NCBI RefSeq assembly: GCF_014204815.1
Contig: NZ_JACHMC010000001.1
Coordinates: 1,860,001 to 1,924,000 of the forward strand
Origin: Micrococcus flavus
GTDB taxonomy: Bacteria; Actinomycetota; Actinomycetes; Actinomycetales; Micrococcaceae
Direction: 5' to 3'
Length of the DNA: 64,000 nucleotides
Part shown: in pieces, positions 25,284 through 36,243 of the stretch
How positions within the stretch are numbered: position 1 is the first letter of the stretch
Layout of the letters: each line of letters begins with the position of its first letter
The notes under the pieces: generated by a model
Database searches by the model: none
Seen by the model: the letters and a program-made list of their open reading frames with translations, nothing else
What the model was told of the DNA's origin: nothing
Made by a program: the position numbers and the translations under genes

Positions 25284-27131
25284 ATGGAGTCCCCCGTGCA
25301 GCACCGCCTCGACCGCCTCGTCGCCGCCCACCCCGCCGGCGGCGACGCGGGCGCCCTCGCGGTCGCCGTCACCACCGTCGGCGGGGACCACTACACGGCC
25401 GGGCCGATCGAGCCCGTCGTCCTGGCATCCCTGGCCGCCCCGGTGGTGCTCGCGCTGGCCGTGGAGGACCTCGGCCCCGAGCGCGTGGGCGAGGCCGTGG
25501 CCACGGTGCCGCGGGCGGACGAGCTGCACCGCCTCGAGCTCGAGCCGGGCACGGGTCGCCCGCTGCACGCGCTGCAGAACGCGGGCGTGGTCACCCTGGC
25601 CGGCATGCTCAAGGGCCGCGGCGGTCGGGACCGCGGGGCCCGCCTGCTGCAGCTGCTGGCGGCCCTGATCGGGAGGGAGACCGCGCCGACGGAGGCGGCC
25701 GTGCGCGCCGAGTCCCGCGCGCAGCACCACACGCGGGCCGCGGCGTGGCTGCTGCGTTCGGCGGGGACGCTGGACGCGGACCCCGAGGCGGTGCTCGAGG
25801 ACGTGGCCCTGCTCCGTGCCGCCCCCGTGACCGTGGCGGACCTGGCCCTGCTGGCCGGCACCCTCGCCGCCCACGGCGTGCACCCCGTCACGGGTGAGCG
25901 CGTCCTCGGCGCAGAGACCGTCCGCGCGGTGCTGTCCACCCTGGACGCGTGCGGCATGGACACCCTGGACGGGGCATGGGCGTTCGACGTCGGCCAGCCC
26001 GGCTGGGTCTCCTCCCGCGGCGGCACCGTCCTGGTGGTGGTGCCCGGACACATGGGGATCGCCGTCCACTCGGCCCGCGAGGCCGAGGACGACGACGTCC
26101 TCCCCCGGGCGGCGCTGGAGACCCTGCGGACCCTGGTCCGGGACTTCGAGCTGCACCCCTCCCAGGCCGCCGGCTCCCCCCGGGCGGCCTTCCGCTCGCA
26201 CTACCGCCTCGACCAGGCGCCGTCCGGGTCCATGCGCACCGCGCGGGTGCTCGAGGCCCTCGCCGCGCACGCCGACCGCGCCCACGTGATCGAGCTCGGC
26301 GGACACGTGGGGTTCAGCCAGGTGGACGCGCTGGCCCACGTGCTGCGCACCCTGCCGAAGGCCCTCGAGACCCTCGTGCTGGACATCCGCTCCGTCAGCT
26401 CCGTGTCCCGCGCCGCCCACGGGATCGTGGCCCAGTGGTTCGCCGGGGCGCTTGCGGACGGGCTGGACGTGCTCGTGGTGGACCGGGACACGGACACGAT
26501 GGAGGCCCTGCTCGCCGCGGCCGAGGAGGACGGCGTGGACTTGCCGGACCCCCGCACCGACGACGGGGACGAGACCCGCCCGGCGAGCACCGGGGCCGCC
26601 TTCCGGTTCTTCGACTCCCGCTCCCGGGCGGCGCAGTGGGCCGAGCAGCGACTGCTGGCCCGGCACGCGCCCGAGCTGCTGCCGGAGACCGCCGAGGAGG
26701 CCGCCATGGCCCCGCTGCTCCAGCACCTCTCCGAGGAGGACGCCCGGACGCTGGAGTCCATGATGGACGACCGCGTGTACGAGGACGGGCAGATCATCCG
26801 CCGCGCGGGCCAGCCCTTCGGCGGGATCTACGTGATCACCTCCGGGCGCGTGGAGCTCACGGGCCAGGGCACCGGCGGCCGGCGGGTCCGCCGCACCGTC
26901 CTCACCCCCGGGATGACCTTCGGCGAGTCGGCCCTCGGCCAGCCGGGCCGGCAGCCCTCCACGGTGCGCGCGCGGGGCCGGGTGACCACGCGCGTGCTCA
27001 CCGCCCAGGTCATGTACGCCCTGCAGGAGGCCTCCCCGCGGCTGGCGCTGGTGCTGTGGGAGGCCCTGGCCCGGGACGCGTACACCGCCCTGGGCCAGCT
27101 CATCCGGGAGACCGGCGCCCTGCAGGACTGA
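25284..27131 (+). CDS. Glutaminase-like (apparently catalytically dead) - STAS - cyclic nucleotide-binding fusion
   Basis: Protein of 615 residues in three parts. Residues 1-290 follow the GlsA glutaminase fold: QNAGVV for NPFINAG, AESRAQHHTRAAAWLLRS, HPVTGERVL, VVVPGHMGIAV. By alignment from memory, most catalytic residues are lost. Ser49 is kept, but the Lys three residues on is Ala52. The Asn of HRNRA is Thr150, both active-site Tyr positions are replaced (GMY is GMD), and KSGVGGG reads WVSSRGG. Residues about 330-420 look like a STAS domain. Residues about 478-600 are a cNMP-binding domain with GRVEL, FGESAL (546-551) and R556-QPSTV in place of the phosphate-binding cassette. The start is fixed by a leaderless -10 box. 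It is probably a sensor or regulator, not a working glutaminase. Confidence 0.85.
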   Translation: MESPVQHRLDRLVAAHPAGGDAGALAVAVTTVGGDHYTAGPIEPVVLASLAAPVVLALAVEDLGPERVGEAVATVPRADELHRLELEPGTGRPLHALQNAGVVTLAGMLKGRGGRDRGARLLQLLAALIGRETAPTEAAVRAESRAQHHTRAAAWLLRSAGTLDADPEAVLEDVALLRAAPVTVADLALLAGTLAAHGVHPVTGERVLGAETVRAVLSTLDACGMDTLDGAWAFDVGQPGWVSSRGGTVLVVVPGHMGIAVHSAREAEDDDVLPRAALETLRTLVRDFELHPSQAAGSPRAAFRSHYRLDQAPSGSMRTARVLEALAAHADRAHVIELGGHVGFSQVDALAHVLRTLPKALETLVLDIRSVSSVSRAAHGIVAQWFAGALADGLDVLVVDRDTDTMEALLAAAEEDGVDLPDPRTDDGDETRPASTGAAFRFFDSRSRAAQWAEQRLLARHAPELLPETAEEAAMAPLLQHLSEEDARTLESMMDDRVYEDGQIIRRAGQPFGGIYVITSGRVELTGQGTGGRRVRRTVLTPGMTFGESALGQPGRQPSTVRARGRVTTRVLTAQVMYALQEASPRLALVLWEALARDAYTALGQLIRETGALQD

Positions 27132-27153
27132 ACCGCGCGGTCCTCCCAGCCTG

Positions 27154-27169
27154 CGCCGGCCTCCCGGCG
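27154..27169. terminator. Weak hairpin between convergent genes
   Basis: CGCCGG and CCGGCG with a 4-nt loop, between the stops at 27131 and 27188. Low support. Confidence 0.3.
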
Positions 27170-27187
27170 GGCCGTCCGGGGGCGGGC

Positions 27188-28771
27188 TCAGCGCCCCAGG
27201 ACGTGGCGCAGCGCGCCCTCCAGGGCCGGCGCCCGCATCTCGTAGCCGGTCGCGAGGATCTTCTCCGCCACGGCCTTCTGGTCGGCCTCCACCGTCTCCG
27301 CGGCCCCCTCGGCGCCCAGGAGCAGCCGGGGACCGAAGGAGGGCACGGGCAGGACCGCCGGACGGCGCAGCACGCTCCCGAGGGTGCGGGCGAACTCCTT
27401 GGCGGTGACCGGCTCGGGGGCGGTGCCGTTGTAGGCGCCCGAGACGGCGTCGTCCAGCACGGCGTGGGCCAGGATCCCCACGATGTCGTCCAGGCCGATC
27501 CAGCTGATCCACGGGCTGCCGTCGTGGCTCTGCCCACCGGCGGTGGCCATCGGCCCGCCGACACCGAGCAGGAACAGCGGGAGCATCCGCTGGAGCATGC
27601 CGCCGGCCGGGGAGAGCACGACGCCGATGCGCACACGCGCGACCCGGACGCCCAGCGCCTCGGCGGCCACCGCCTCGGCCTCCCAGTCCGAGACCACCTC
27701 CGCGAGGAAGTCGTCCCCGGCCGGGAGGTCCTCCACCAGACCCGACCCGTAGGGCCCCGTCCCGGCGTCCGCGCCGTACCAGCCGACGGCCGAGCCGTTC
27801 ACCAGGTCCGGCCGCCCCGCCGGGTCGAGCGCCGCGATCGCCTGCACGAGCGTCCGGGTGCCCTGCACGCGGGAGGCGTGGACCGCCTCCTTGTGCTCGG
27901 GGGTGAACCGCCCCGCGATGGGCTCGCCCGCCAGGTTCACCACGACGTCGGCCGCGCGCAGGGCCTCGACGTCCACGGTGCCGCGCAGGGGGTCCCACAG
28001 GGCGGTGTCCTCCCCCGTGACGGCCTGCGGGTCCCGCACGAGGCGGATCACGCGGTGCCCGCCGGAGGTCAGCAGGGCGCACAGCTGGGTGCCGATCATG
28101 CCGCCGGCGCCCGTGACGGCCACGGTGCGGCGCGGACCGCCGGTGAGCGGTCCGGGGTGGGCGGCGTGGAAGTCGAGGTCCTCGGCCAGCACGCGCCCGC
28201 GGTAGGCGAACTGGCGGCGCAGCTCGGCCTCGAACAGCTCGTGCGCCTTCCCGGCGGCCGCGGCGCCCACGCCGGGCACCCGGCTGAGCAGGGACTGCGC
28301 GGGCAGCGCGTACTCCACGCGGTCCAGCACCACCGTGCCGGGGCGCCCGTCCGGGGCGTCCGCCTCGCCGGGGGCCGCGTCCTCGAACAGGTGGGTGTGG
28401 GTCCATGCGGCGAGGGGGCCGGAGACCATCTCGTCCCGGAACATCCGGCCGTCCTCGTACGCGGTGTGCCGAGCGGTCCACGGGACCTTGGGCGTGGCCG
28501 CCGCCGGAATCCGCCGCGCCAGCCCCGCCGGGAGCGTCCCCTTGAGGAAGCCGTCCGCGGTGTCCGCGAACAGGCCGGCACCGCCCGGGGCCGCGATGCG
28601 CAGCCGCGTCTCGGAGCCCACCGCCAGGCCGTCCGTGGGGCCGGAGACCAGCTCGGACGCGAAGGGCGGGTTCATGCGTTGCAGCGCGCCGGGGCCGGCC
28701 ATCCACCCCCAGACGGTCTCGCGGGGGTGGGCCAGGAGGGTGCGGTGCTCGAACACACGGGTCTGCGTCAT
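27188..28771 (-). CDS. SRPBCC - TIGR01777 family epimerase-like fusion protein
   Basis: Protein of 527 residues. Residues 1-200 form a START/SRPBCC-like ligand-binding domain (FEHRTLLAHPRETVWGWM). Residues 220-527 form an NAD(P)-binding extended SDR of the TIGR01777 group, with VAVTGAGGMIGTQL, VVNLAGEPI, NGSAVGWYG and a C-terminal DUF1731-like end (YEMRAPALEGALRHVL). TIGR01777 proteins occur in many bacteria; their substrate is not established. The ATG at 28771 (MTQTRVFEH) was preferred over the GTG/ATG further up because a CACAGT -10-like box lies 6 nt before it. Confidence 0.87.
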   Translation of the reverse strand: MTQTRVFEHRTLLAHPRETVWGWMAGPGALQRMNPPFASELVSGPTDGLAVGSETRLRIAAPGGAGLFADTADGFLKGTLPAGLARRIPAAATPKVPWTARHTAYEDGRMFRDEMVSGPLAAWTHTHLFEDAAPGEADAPDGRPGTVVLDRVEYALPAQSLLSRVPGVGAAAAGKAHELFEAELRRQFAYRGRVLAEDLDFHAAHPGPLTGGPRRTVAVTGAGGMIGTQLCALLTSGGHRVIRLVRDPQAVTGEDTALWDPLRGTVDVEALRAADVVVNLAGEPIAGRFTPEHKEAVHASRVQGTRTLVQAIAALDPAGRPDLVNGSAVGWYGADAGTGPYGSGLVEDLPAGDDFLAEVVSDWEAEAVAAEALGVRVARVRIGVVLSPAGGMLQRMLPLFLLGVGGPMATAGGQSHDGSPWISWIGLDDIVGILAHAVLDDAVSGAYNGTAPEPVTAKEFARTLGSVLRRPAVLPVPSFGPRLLLGAEGAAETVEADQKAVAEKILATGYEMRAPALEGALRHVLGR

Positions 28772-28777
28772 GGGCCC

Positions 28778-28783
28778 ACTGTG
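28778..28783 (-). promoter_or_regulatory. -10-like box (CACAGT) for TIGR01777 gene
   Basis: CACAGT on the minus strand, 6 nt before the ATG at 28771. It departs from TAnnnT at the first base. Confidence 0.35.
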
Positions 28784-28825
28784 GCACACGCCCCGGACGC
28801 GACATCAGGTCCCGCCGTGTCACGG

Positions 28826-28831
28826 GAGAAT
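28826..28831 (+). promoter_or_regulatory. -10-like box (GAGAAT) for ogt
   Basis: GAGAAT lies about 35 nt before the ogt ATG and leaves a leader that contains its GAGGAAG site. Confidence 0.45.
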
Positions 28832-28866
28832 GAGGACGACCGACGACGCCGTCCCGTGAGGAAGCC

Positions 28867-29469
28867 ATGACCCACCCCGCCGCGATGCTCCCCGAGCTGC
28901 GCTGGACCGCCGCCGCCCTGCCGGACACGGAGATGACCCTCGTGGCCGTCTACTCCCCCGAGGACGGCGCGGTCCGGGCCTCGGGCGTCGCCGTCCCCCG
29001 GGACGAGGAGCCCCCGGCGGCCGCCGTCGGCCGCCTGCTGCTCGAGCTCATGGACCGGCTCGAGGCGATCGCCCCGGAGACGGCGGAGCGGGAGATGGAC
29101 CCGCGGCCCGTGGAGCCGCGGGACGGCGTGGACCAGCCGGTGGCGGACGCGCTCGCGGCGTACGCGGCCGGGGACGTGGCCGCGCTCGACGCCCTCCCCG
29201 TGGTGCAGCCCGGCACCGGCTTCCGTCAGGACGCGTGGGCAGCGCTGCGCTCGGTGCCCCCCGGCGCCCCCGTCACGTACGGCGAGCTGGCCGCACGGGC
29301 CGGGTCACCGCGGGCCGTGCGCGCGGCAGGCGGGGCGTGCGCCGCCAACCTGGCCGCCGTCGTCGTGCCGTGCCATCGCGTGGTGCCCGCCGCGGGCGGG
29401 ACCGGGAGCTACCTCTACGGGCCCGCGGCGAAGGCGGCGCTCCTGGAGCACGAGGCGCGCCACGCCTGA
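28867..29469 (+). CDS. ogt: Methylated-DNA-protein cysteine methyltransferase
   Basis: Suicide repair protein of 200 residues that moves the O6-alkyl group of guanine (or O4 of thymine) to its own cysteine. The C-terminal domain is clear: VTYGELAARAGSPRAVRAAGG (helix-turn-helix region) and the active-site PCHRVV. The N-terminal half is Ala/Glu-rich and poorly conserved, as in the family. ATG 28867 with GAGGAAG at good spacing. A long hairpin follows the stop. Confidence 0.94.
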   Translation: MTHPAAMLPELRWTAAALPDTEMTLVAVYSPEDGAVRASGVAVPRDEEPPAAAVGRLLLELMDRLEAIAPETAEREMDPRPVEPRDGVDQPVADALAAYAAGDVAALDALPVVQPGTGFRQDAWAALRSVPPGAPVTYGELAARAGSPRAVRAAGGACAANLAAVVVPCHRVVPAAGGTGSYLYGPAAKAALLEHEARHA

Positions 29470-29475
29470 GGGGTA

Positions 29476-29491
29476 GGACGGAAAGAACCTC
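29476..29491 (+). repeat. Left copy of 16-bp direct repeat flanking the low-GC islet
   Basis: GGACGGAAAGAACCTC here and GGACGGAGAGAACCTC at 30748-30763 differ at one base and lie 1.27 kb apart in the same orientation. Each begins just outside or within a hairpin at a gene's 3' end. Confidence 0.6.
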
Positions 29492-29548
29492 CTGTTGTGC
29501 GCGGGACCTCGTCCTGAGGACACGGCCCTGCGCACAGCGGGAGGTCCA
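29485..29548 (+). terminator. Long imperfect hairpin after ogt
   Basis: Two 30-nt arms (29485-29514 and 29519-29548) pair around the loop TGAG, with several mismatches that are mostly G-U in RNA. It begins 15 nt past the ogt stop and probably terminates it. Confidence 0.6.
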
Positions 29549-29646
29549 CTGGTTGATCGGCCAGGCCGGCGAGCAGATCGGATTCCCACTCCGCACAGTC
29601 CCCCGACATCCGTCACGCCTCGACTTCGCGGAACCTCGAGGTCACG

Positions 29647-30629
29647 TCACTCCATGCTTGGGGCGGCACGGAGGACGTCAAGGTCAACGAGGTACCTGCA
29701 GACCTCTGCAGCATGCAGCGACCGGGCCCGGGTCACCTCTGCGGCGAGCAGAGCGAGCTCTCGGAATGGCTGGGCACGGTCGGTCGCCACGTTCACACCG
29801 TCTCCGCCGGGTCCAGCCCACAGGGAGAGGATGGATGTCATCTTCTCGTGGATGGCATTGAGGGCCCCCGGTACTCCGTGGGCCTGCCCGCCTCGCGTGT
29901 AGACATCCACTTCGTTCGAAACGAAGAGTCGCTGCGCACAAGCGTCCGGTGAAGACGGCACCTCAGGGGTGAGGGCCACCCTCCTCGCAGCCCCCTCTCC
30001 TGCCACAACCCGATTCCACACCGCAGCAGGGTCCTCAGCCAGATCGGCGATGAATCCCATGTCAATGCTCTTTCCCTGAGATACTTCAGAGATGCACTGC
30101 GCCACCTCAGGATGGCTCCCGTCGGTGGCCAGGATGACATTGCCGTACAGGGATCCCCTCACGGCCGCCAGTGATTCCTGCACTGCGGAGATGTCGAACA
30201 GGAATGACTGTGGAATGGCAGCACGCTTGTTCGACTGTACGGCCTCAAAAGTCAGCTGAGCCTCCCGCCCCAGGTACTCCGCGGCGTGCAGGTCGATGCC
30301 GCCTCAGGCAGAGCTGGCCTTGGCGAAGCGCACCAACATGTCCTGGAGCCAATCGAGGCGACGTTCCTCATGGATGGCCTCGGCCAACTGTCGTTGTCGG
30401 CGCACCTCCGGTGCCGTCATGATCTGTGTGGACACGTCCGCCACCGCCAGGGCGACGTGCAGCGGGCTGGCACCGCCTGGGGGAGTCTGCGGTCGGGGGC
30501 GGCATCCCCCTCCTCATCCCACGGCACCCATGGGACCCATTGCACCCCATTTCTCGTGTACATCTGCAACCACCGCGATCCATCCGGCTTGGTGGTTTTG
30601 AGAATCGTGGATCCGGAGTTATCAGCCAT
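29647..30629 (-). pseudogene. Degraded gene of unknown function (frameshift plus in-frame stop)
   Basis: Reading the minus strand from the ATG at 30629 (MADNSGSTILKTTKPDGS, with GGGGAG 7 nt upstream) gives about 50 plausible residues. Then the sense-like reading moves to another frame between 30513 and 30417, most simply by loss of one base in the C5 run at 30479-30483. The second frame continues HVALAVADVSTQIMTAPEV ... QDMLVRFAKASSA to a TGA at 30304-30306. In the same frame it goes on as GGIDLHAAEYLGREAQLTF ... to the stop at 29647, ending LRAAPSME. The total is about 327 codons of helical, charged protein with no recognised domain. The last 178 codons can be read alone from a GTG at 30183, but that start has no ribosome binding site. 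GC is visibly lower than in the neighbours, which suggests transfer. Confidence 0.65.
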
Positions 30630-30747
30630 CTGCTCTCCCCTCATCGAATAGGTGAGGCCAGACGACGACGACGGACTCCCCTGAAGCAGACCCTTGAGGG
30701 AGACGCCACGGCAACCGCGTTGAGCACGCCGGTCTCTCCCTCCCCAT

Positions 30748-30763
30748 GGACGGAGAGAACCTC
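30748..30763 (+). repeat. Right copy of 16-bp direct repeat flanking the low-GC islet
   Basis: GGACGGAGAGAACCTC; the partner is at 29476-29491 with one mismatch. Confidence 0.6.
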
Positions 30764-30783
30764 TCGCGGTGCGCATGAGGTTC
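30757..30783 (-). terminator. Hairpin after the PdxH-like gene
   Basis: GAACCTC and GAGGTTC form a 7-bp stem around 13 nt, about 50 nt past the stop at 30835. Weak to moderate terminator. Confidence 0.45.
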
Positions 30784-30834
30784 AGTGTCGGGCCGGCCAG
30801 GCGGTCCGACCGAGCCGAGTGCCGGACCGCTGCC

Positions 30835-31344
30835 TCAGCCGCGCGTGACCTCGCGGACGAAGCCGCCCTGCGCGTCCGCGGTGTAGACGATCCGCACATG
30901 CTGCTGGTCGGCGGGCGAGCCCTGCCAGAACTCGACGCGCTCGGGACGGACCGTCCACAGGCGGGCACCCTCGGGAAGCTCGGCGGTGCTGACGGCGCCG
31001 CGCACGCGCACGGCGCGCAGGGCGGGCTGCCACCAGAAGTTCAGCGCCGCGGACGGGTGTGCGGCCACCTGGGCGGCCTTGCCCGTGGCCCCGTGGCCGG
31101 CCACGGAGAACCCCTGCTCATCGGCGGCCTGCAGGATGACGGTGCGGGCGTCCGGGTGGTCGTGGGCGTCCACGGTGGCGAAGGTGACGGTGGTGGCCTC
31201 CGGCACGCCCCCCTCCACGGCCTCGCGGATCCAGCGGTGGAACTGCTCGATCGGCTCCGCGGCGAGGGAGTCGACGTCCAGGGCGGGGGCGGTGCCCGTC
31301 ATGAACGGGACGGAGGACAGGTCGAACGGCTTATACGGGCTCAT
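30835..31344 (-). CDS. Short pyridoxamine 5'-phosphate oxidase-like protein
   Basis: FMN-binding split-barrel protein of 169 residues related to PdxH. Family blocks present: TVTFATVDAHDHPDARTVIL, ALNFWWQPALRAVRVRG and, at the end, VRPERVEFWQGSP. The usual central part between RVEGRV and the W-x-x-RL block (about 50 residues with SRPRGSRIGAWAS and the linker helix) is absent, so the protein is shorter than the usual 210-230. It may act on pyridoxamine/pyridoxine phosphate or another substrate; I leave the symbol blank for that reason. The start is fixed by the TAGCAT box 6 nt upstream. Confidence 0.82.
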   Translation of the reverse strand: MSPYKPFDLSSVPFMTGTAPALDVDSLAAEPIEQFHRWIREAVEGGVPEATTVTFATVDAHDHPDARTVILQAADEQGFSVAGHGATGKAAQVAAHPSAALNFWWQPALRAVRVRGAVSTAELPEGARLWTVRPERVEFWQGSPADQQHVRIVYTADAQGGFVREVTRG

Positions 31345-31350
31345 GGCCTC

Positions 31351-31356
31351 ATGCTA
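31351..31356 (-). promoter_or_regulatory. -10 box (TAGCAT), leaderless, for PdxH-like gene
   Basis: TAGCAT on the minus strand, 6 nt before the ATG at 31344. Confidence 0.7.
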
Positions 31357-31412
31357 GCGACGCCGGCCCGCGCCGTCCGGGGTCCGCTGCCCCGTCGCCT
31401 GCCCCGGACGCG

Positions 31413-31452
31413 CGGACGCCCCCGGCTCCCTGACGGGAACCGGGGGCGTCCG
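31413..31452 (-). terminator. Terminator hairpin after icd
   Basis: An 18-bp stem with one mismatch (arms 31413-31430 and 31435-31452) and loop TGAC, 33 nt past the icd stop. Confidence 0.85.
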
Positions 31453-31485
31453 CCCCGCGCTCGATCGGGGCGCTGAGTGCTCAGC

Positions 31486-34309
<2,824 letters not shown>

Positions 34310-34397
34310 GGGCACATCGTCGCACCGCCCGGGCCCGGGCGCCAGGGCCGGGTCCGGGGCCGCGCGGGACGTCCCCGCGTCGGGCACCCGGGAGGGG

Positions 34398-36086
34398 TCA
34401 GCCGTGGAAGAAGTGCCGCGCCCCCGTGAGGTACATCGTGATCCCGGCGGCCTCCGCCGCGGCCACGACCTCCTCGTCCCGGACGGAGCCGCCCGGCTGG
34501 ACGACGGCGCGCACGCCGGCGTCGATCAGGATCTGCAGGCCGTCCGCGAACGGGAAGAACGCGTCCGAGGCGGCGACCGCGCCGCGGGCCCGCTCCGGAG
34601 CGCCCGCGCCGGACACGTTCGCCGCGCCGCCGGCGGTGGTCACGTCCTGGCCGCCGGTCTGCGCGGCGCCCAGGGTGTTGGCCCGTTCCACAGCCAGGCG
34701 GCAGGAGTCCAGGCGGTTGACCTGGCCCATGCCGACGCCGACCGTCGCCCCGTCGTGCGCCAGCAGGACCGCGTTGGACTTGGCGGCGCGCACCGCGCGC
34801 CACGCGAAGGCCAGGTCGGCGAGCGTGGCCTCGTCCGCGGCCTCGCCGGCGGCGAGGGTCCAGGTCGAGGGGTCGTCGCCGTCGGCGTCCACGGCGTCGG
34901 CGATCTGCAGGAGCATGCCGCCGGAGACCTGCTTGGCCTCCACCCCGTCCTGCGCGAAGCCCTCGGGCAGGGCCAGCAGGCGCAGGTTCTTCTTGGCGGT
35001 GAGCACCTCGAGGGCGTCGGCGTCGAAGGAGGGCGCCACCACCACCTCGGTGAAGATGCCTTGGACCTGCTCGGCCATGGCGCGGGTGACGGGGCGGTTG
35101 GCGGCGATCACGCCGCCGAACGCAGACACGGGGTCGCACGCGTGGGCCTTGGCGTGGGCCACGGCCACGTCCTCGCCCTCGGCGGCCACGGCCACACCGC
35201 ACGGGTTGGCGTGCTTGACGATCGCGACGGCAGGGGCGGCGTGGTCGAACGCGGCGCGCACGGCGGCGTCGGCGTCCACGTAGTTGTTGTAGCTCATGGC
35301 CTTGCCGTGCAGCAGCTCGGCCTGGGCCACGCCCGGGGCGGCCTCCCGGTCCACGTACAGCGCCGCGGGCTGGTGGGGGTTCTCGCCGTAGCGCAGGGTC
35401 TCGGCGCGCTCGAGCGCGAAGCCCGCGTAGGGCGGGAAGACGGGGGCGGCCGGGGCGTCGTCGTCCCCGAAGTGGGCCGCGGTCCATGCGGCCACGGCGT
35501 TGTCGTACGAGGCCGTGTGCGCGAAGGCCAGCGAGGCCAGGCGCCGGCGCGTGCGCAGGTCGAACCCGCCGCGCTGGGCGGCGGCCACCACGTCCCCGTA
35601 GCGGGCCGGGTCCACCACGACGGCGACCGACGCGTGGTTCTTCGCGGCGGCGCGCACCATGGAGGGCCCGCCGATGTCGATCTGCTCGACGACGGCGTCC
35701 TCGTCCGCCCCCGAGCGCACCGTGTCGACGAACGGGTAGAGGTTGACGACGACCAGGTCGAAGGGCTCCACCTCGAGGTCGGCCAGCTGCGCCACATGGT
35801 CCTCGCGACGGCGATCCGCCAGGATGCCGGCGTGCACGCGCGGGTGCAGGGTCTTCACGCGCCCGTCCAGGCACTCCTGGAACCCGGTGACGTCCGCGAC
35901 CTCGGTGACGGGCACCCCCGCCGCGGCGATGCGCTGCGCGGTGGAGCCGGTGGACACGAGGGAGACGCCCGCGGCGTGCAGGCCCGTGGCGAGCTCCTCC
36001 AGCCCGGTCTTGTCGTACACGGAGATGAGGGCCCGCTTCAGGGGGACCTCGTCCAGGACGGTGGTGGCGGGCTGGGCAGAGGACAC
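34398..36086 (-). CDS. purH: Bifunctional AICAR transformylase / IMP cyclohydrolase
   Basis: Enzyme of 562 residues for the last two steps to IMP. The N-terminal MGS-like cyclohydrolase (about 15-200) has [35 protein letters not shown] and NLYPF. The C-terminal transformylase has [31 protein letters not shown] with the catalytic Lys-His, and the final [10 protein letters not shown] ... ARHFFHG. The GTG at 36086 has AAGGAG upstream; the open frame further up is not coding. It needs 10-formyl-THF from folD. purN lies 2 kb upstream, separated by two plus-strand genes. Confidence 0.96.
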   Translation of the reverse strand: MSSAQPATTVLDEVPLKRALISVYDKTGLEELATGLHAAGVSLVSTGSTAQRIAAAGVPVTEVADVTGFQECLDGRVKTLHPRVHAGILADRRREDHVAQLADLEVEPFDLVVVNLYPFVDTVRSGADEDAVVEQIDIGGPSMVRAAAKNHASVAVVVDPARYGDVVAAAQRGGFDLRTRRRLASLAFAHTASYDNAVAAWTAAHFGDDDAPAAPVFPPYAGFALERAETLRYGENPHQPAALYVDREAAPGVAQAELLHGKAMSYNNYVDADAAVRAAFDHAAPAVAIVKHANPCGVAVAAEGEDVAVAHAKAHACDPVSAFGGVIAANRPVTRAMAEQVQGIFTEVVVAPSFDADALEVLTAKKNLRLLALPEGFAQDGVEAKQVSGGMLLQIADAVDADGDDPSTWTLAAGEAADEATLADLAFAWRAVRAAKSNAVLLAHDGATVGVGMGQVNRLDSCRLAVERANTLGAAQTGGQDVTTAGGAANVSGAGAPERARGAVAASDAFFPFADGLQILIDAGVRAVVQPGGSVRDEEVVAAAEAAGITMYLTGARHFFHG

Positions 36087-36166
36087 GGGGGCTCCTTCAC
36101 GCGGGTCGAACGCGGTGCGCGCCACGGCACGGCACGTGCGCGGGCGCCTTCCGCAGGCCGCGGACC

Positions 36167-36172
36167 AGTCTA
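36167..36172 (-). promoter_or_regulatory. -10 box (TAGACT) for purH
   Basis: TAGACT on the minus strand leaves a leader of about 75 nt before the purH GTG. Confidence 0.55.
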
Positions 36173-36186
36173 GGCGGACGGCGGCG

Positions 36187-36192
36187 CATAAT
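36187..36192 (+). promoter_or_regulatory. -10 box (CATAAT) for MFS gene at 36244
   Basis: CATAAT on the plus strand lies about 50 nt before the GTG at 36244. It is back to back with the purH box, 14 bp away. Confidence 0.55.
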
Positions 36193-36243
36193 GGCCGGTG
36201 ACCGGCCCGGACTCCCGCGGGCCCGCCGCTCGGAGGCCCCCTC

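Noticed and set aside
25197-28928. Minus-strand open frame continuing upstream of hrpB to 28928 (2131 codons in all)
   Set aside because: Only the part from 25196 down is HrpB-like; the rest is antisense or out of frame with the neighbouring genes.
30183-30183. GTG as start of an independent 178-codon gene (29647-30183)
   Set aside because: There is no ribosome binding site or -10 box at the usual distance, and the protein-like text continues upstream in the same frame to the TGA at 30304.
30304-30306. TGA as a selenocysteine codon
   Set aside because: The gene already has a frame change just upstream, no known selenoprotein motif surrounds the codon, and no SECIS-like hairpin was evident.
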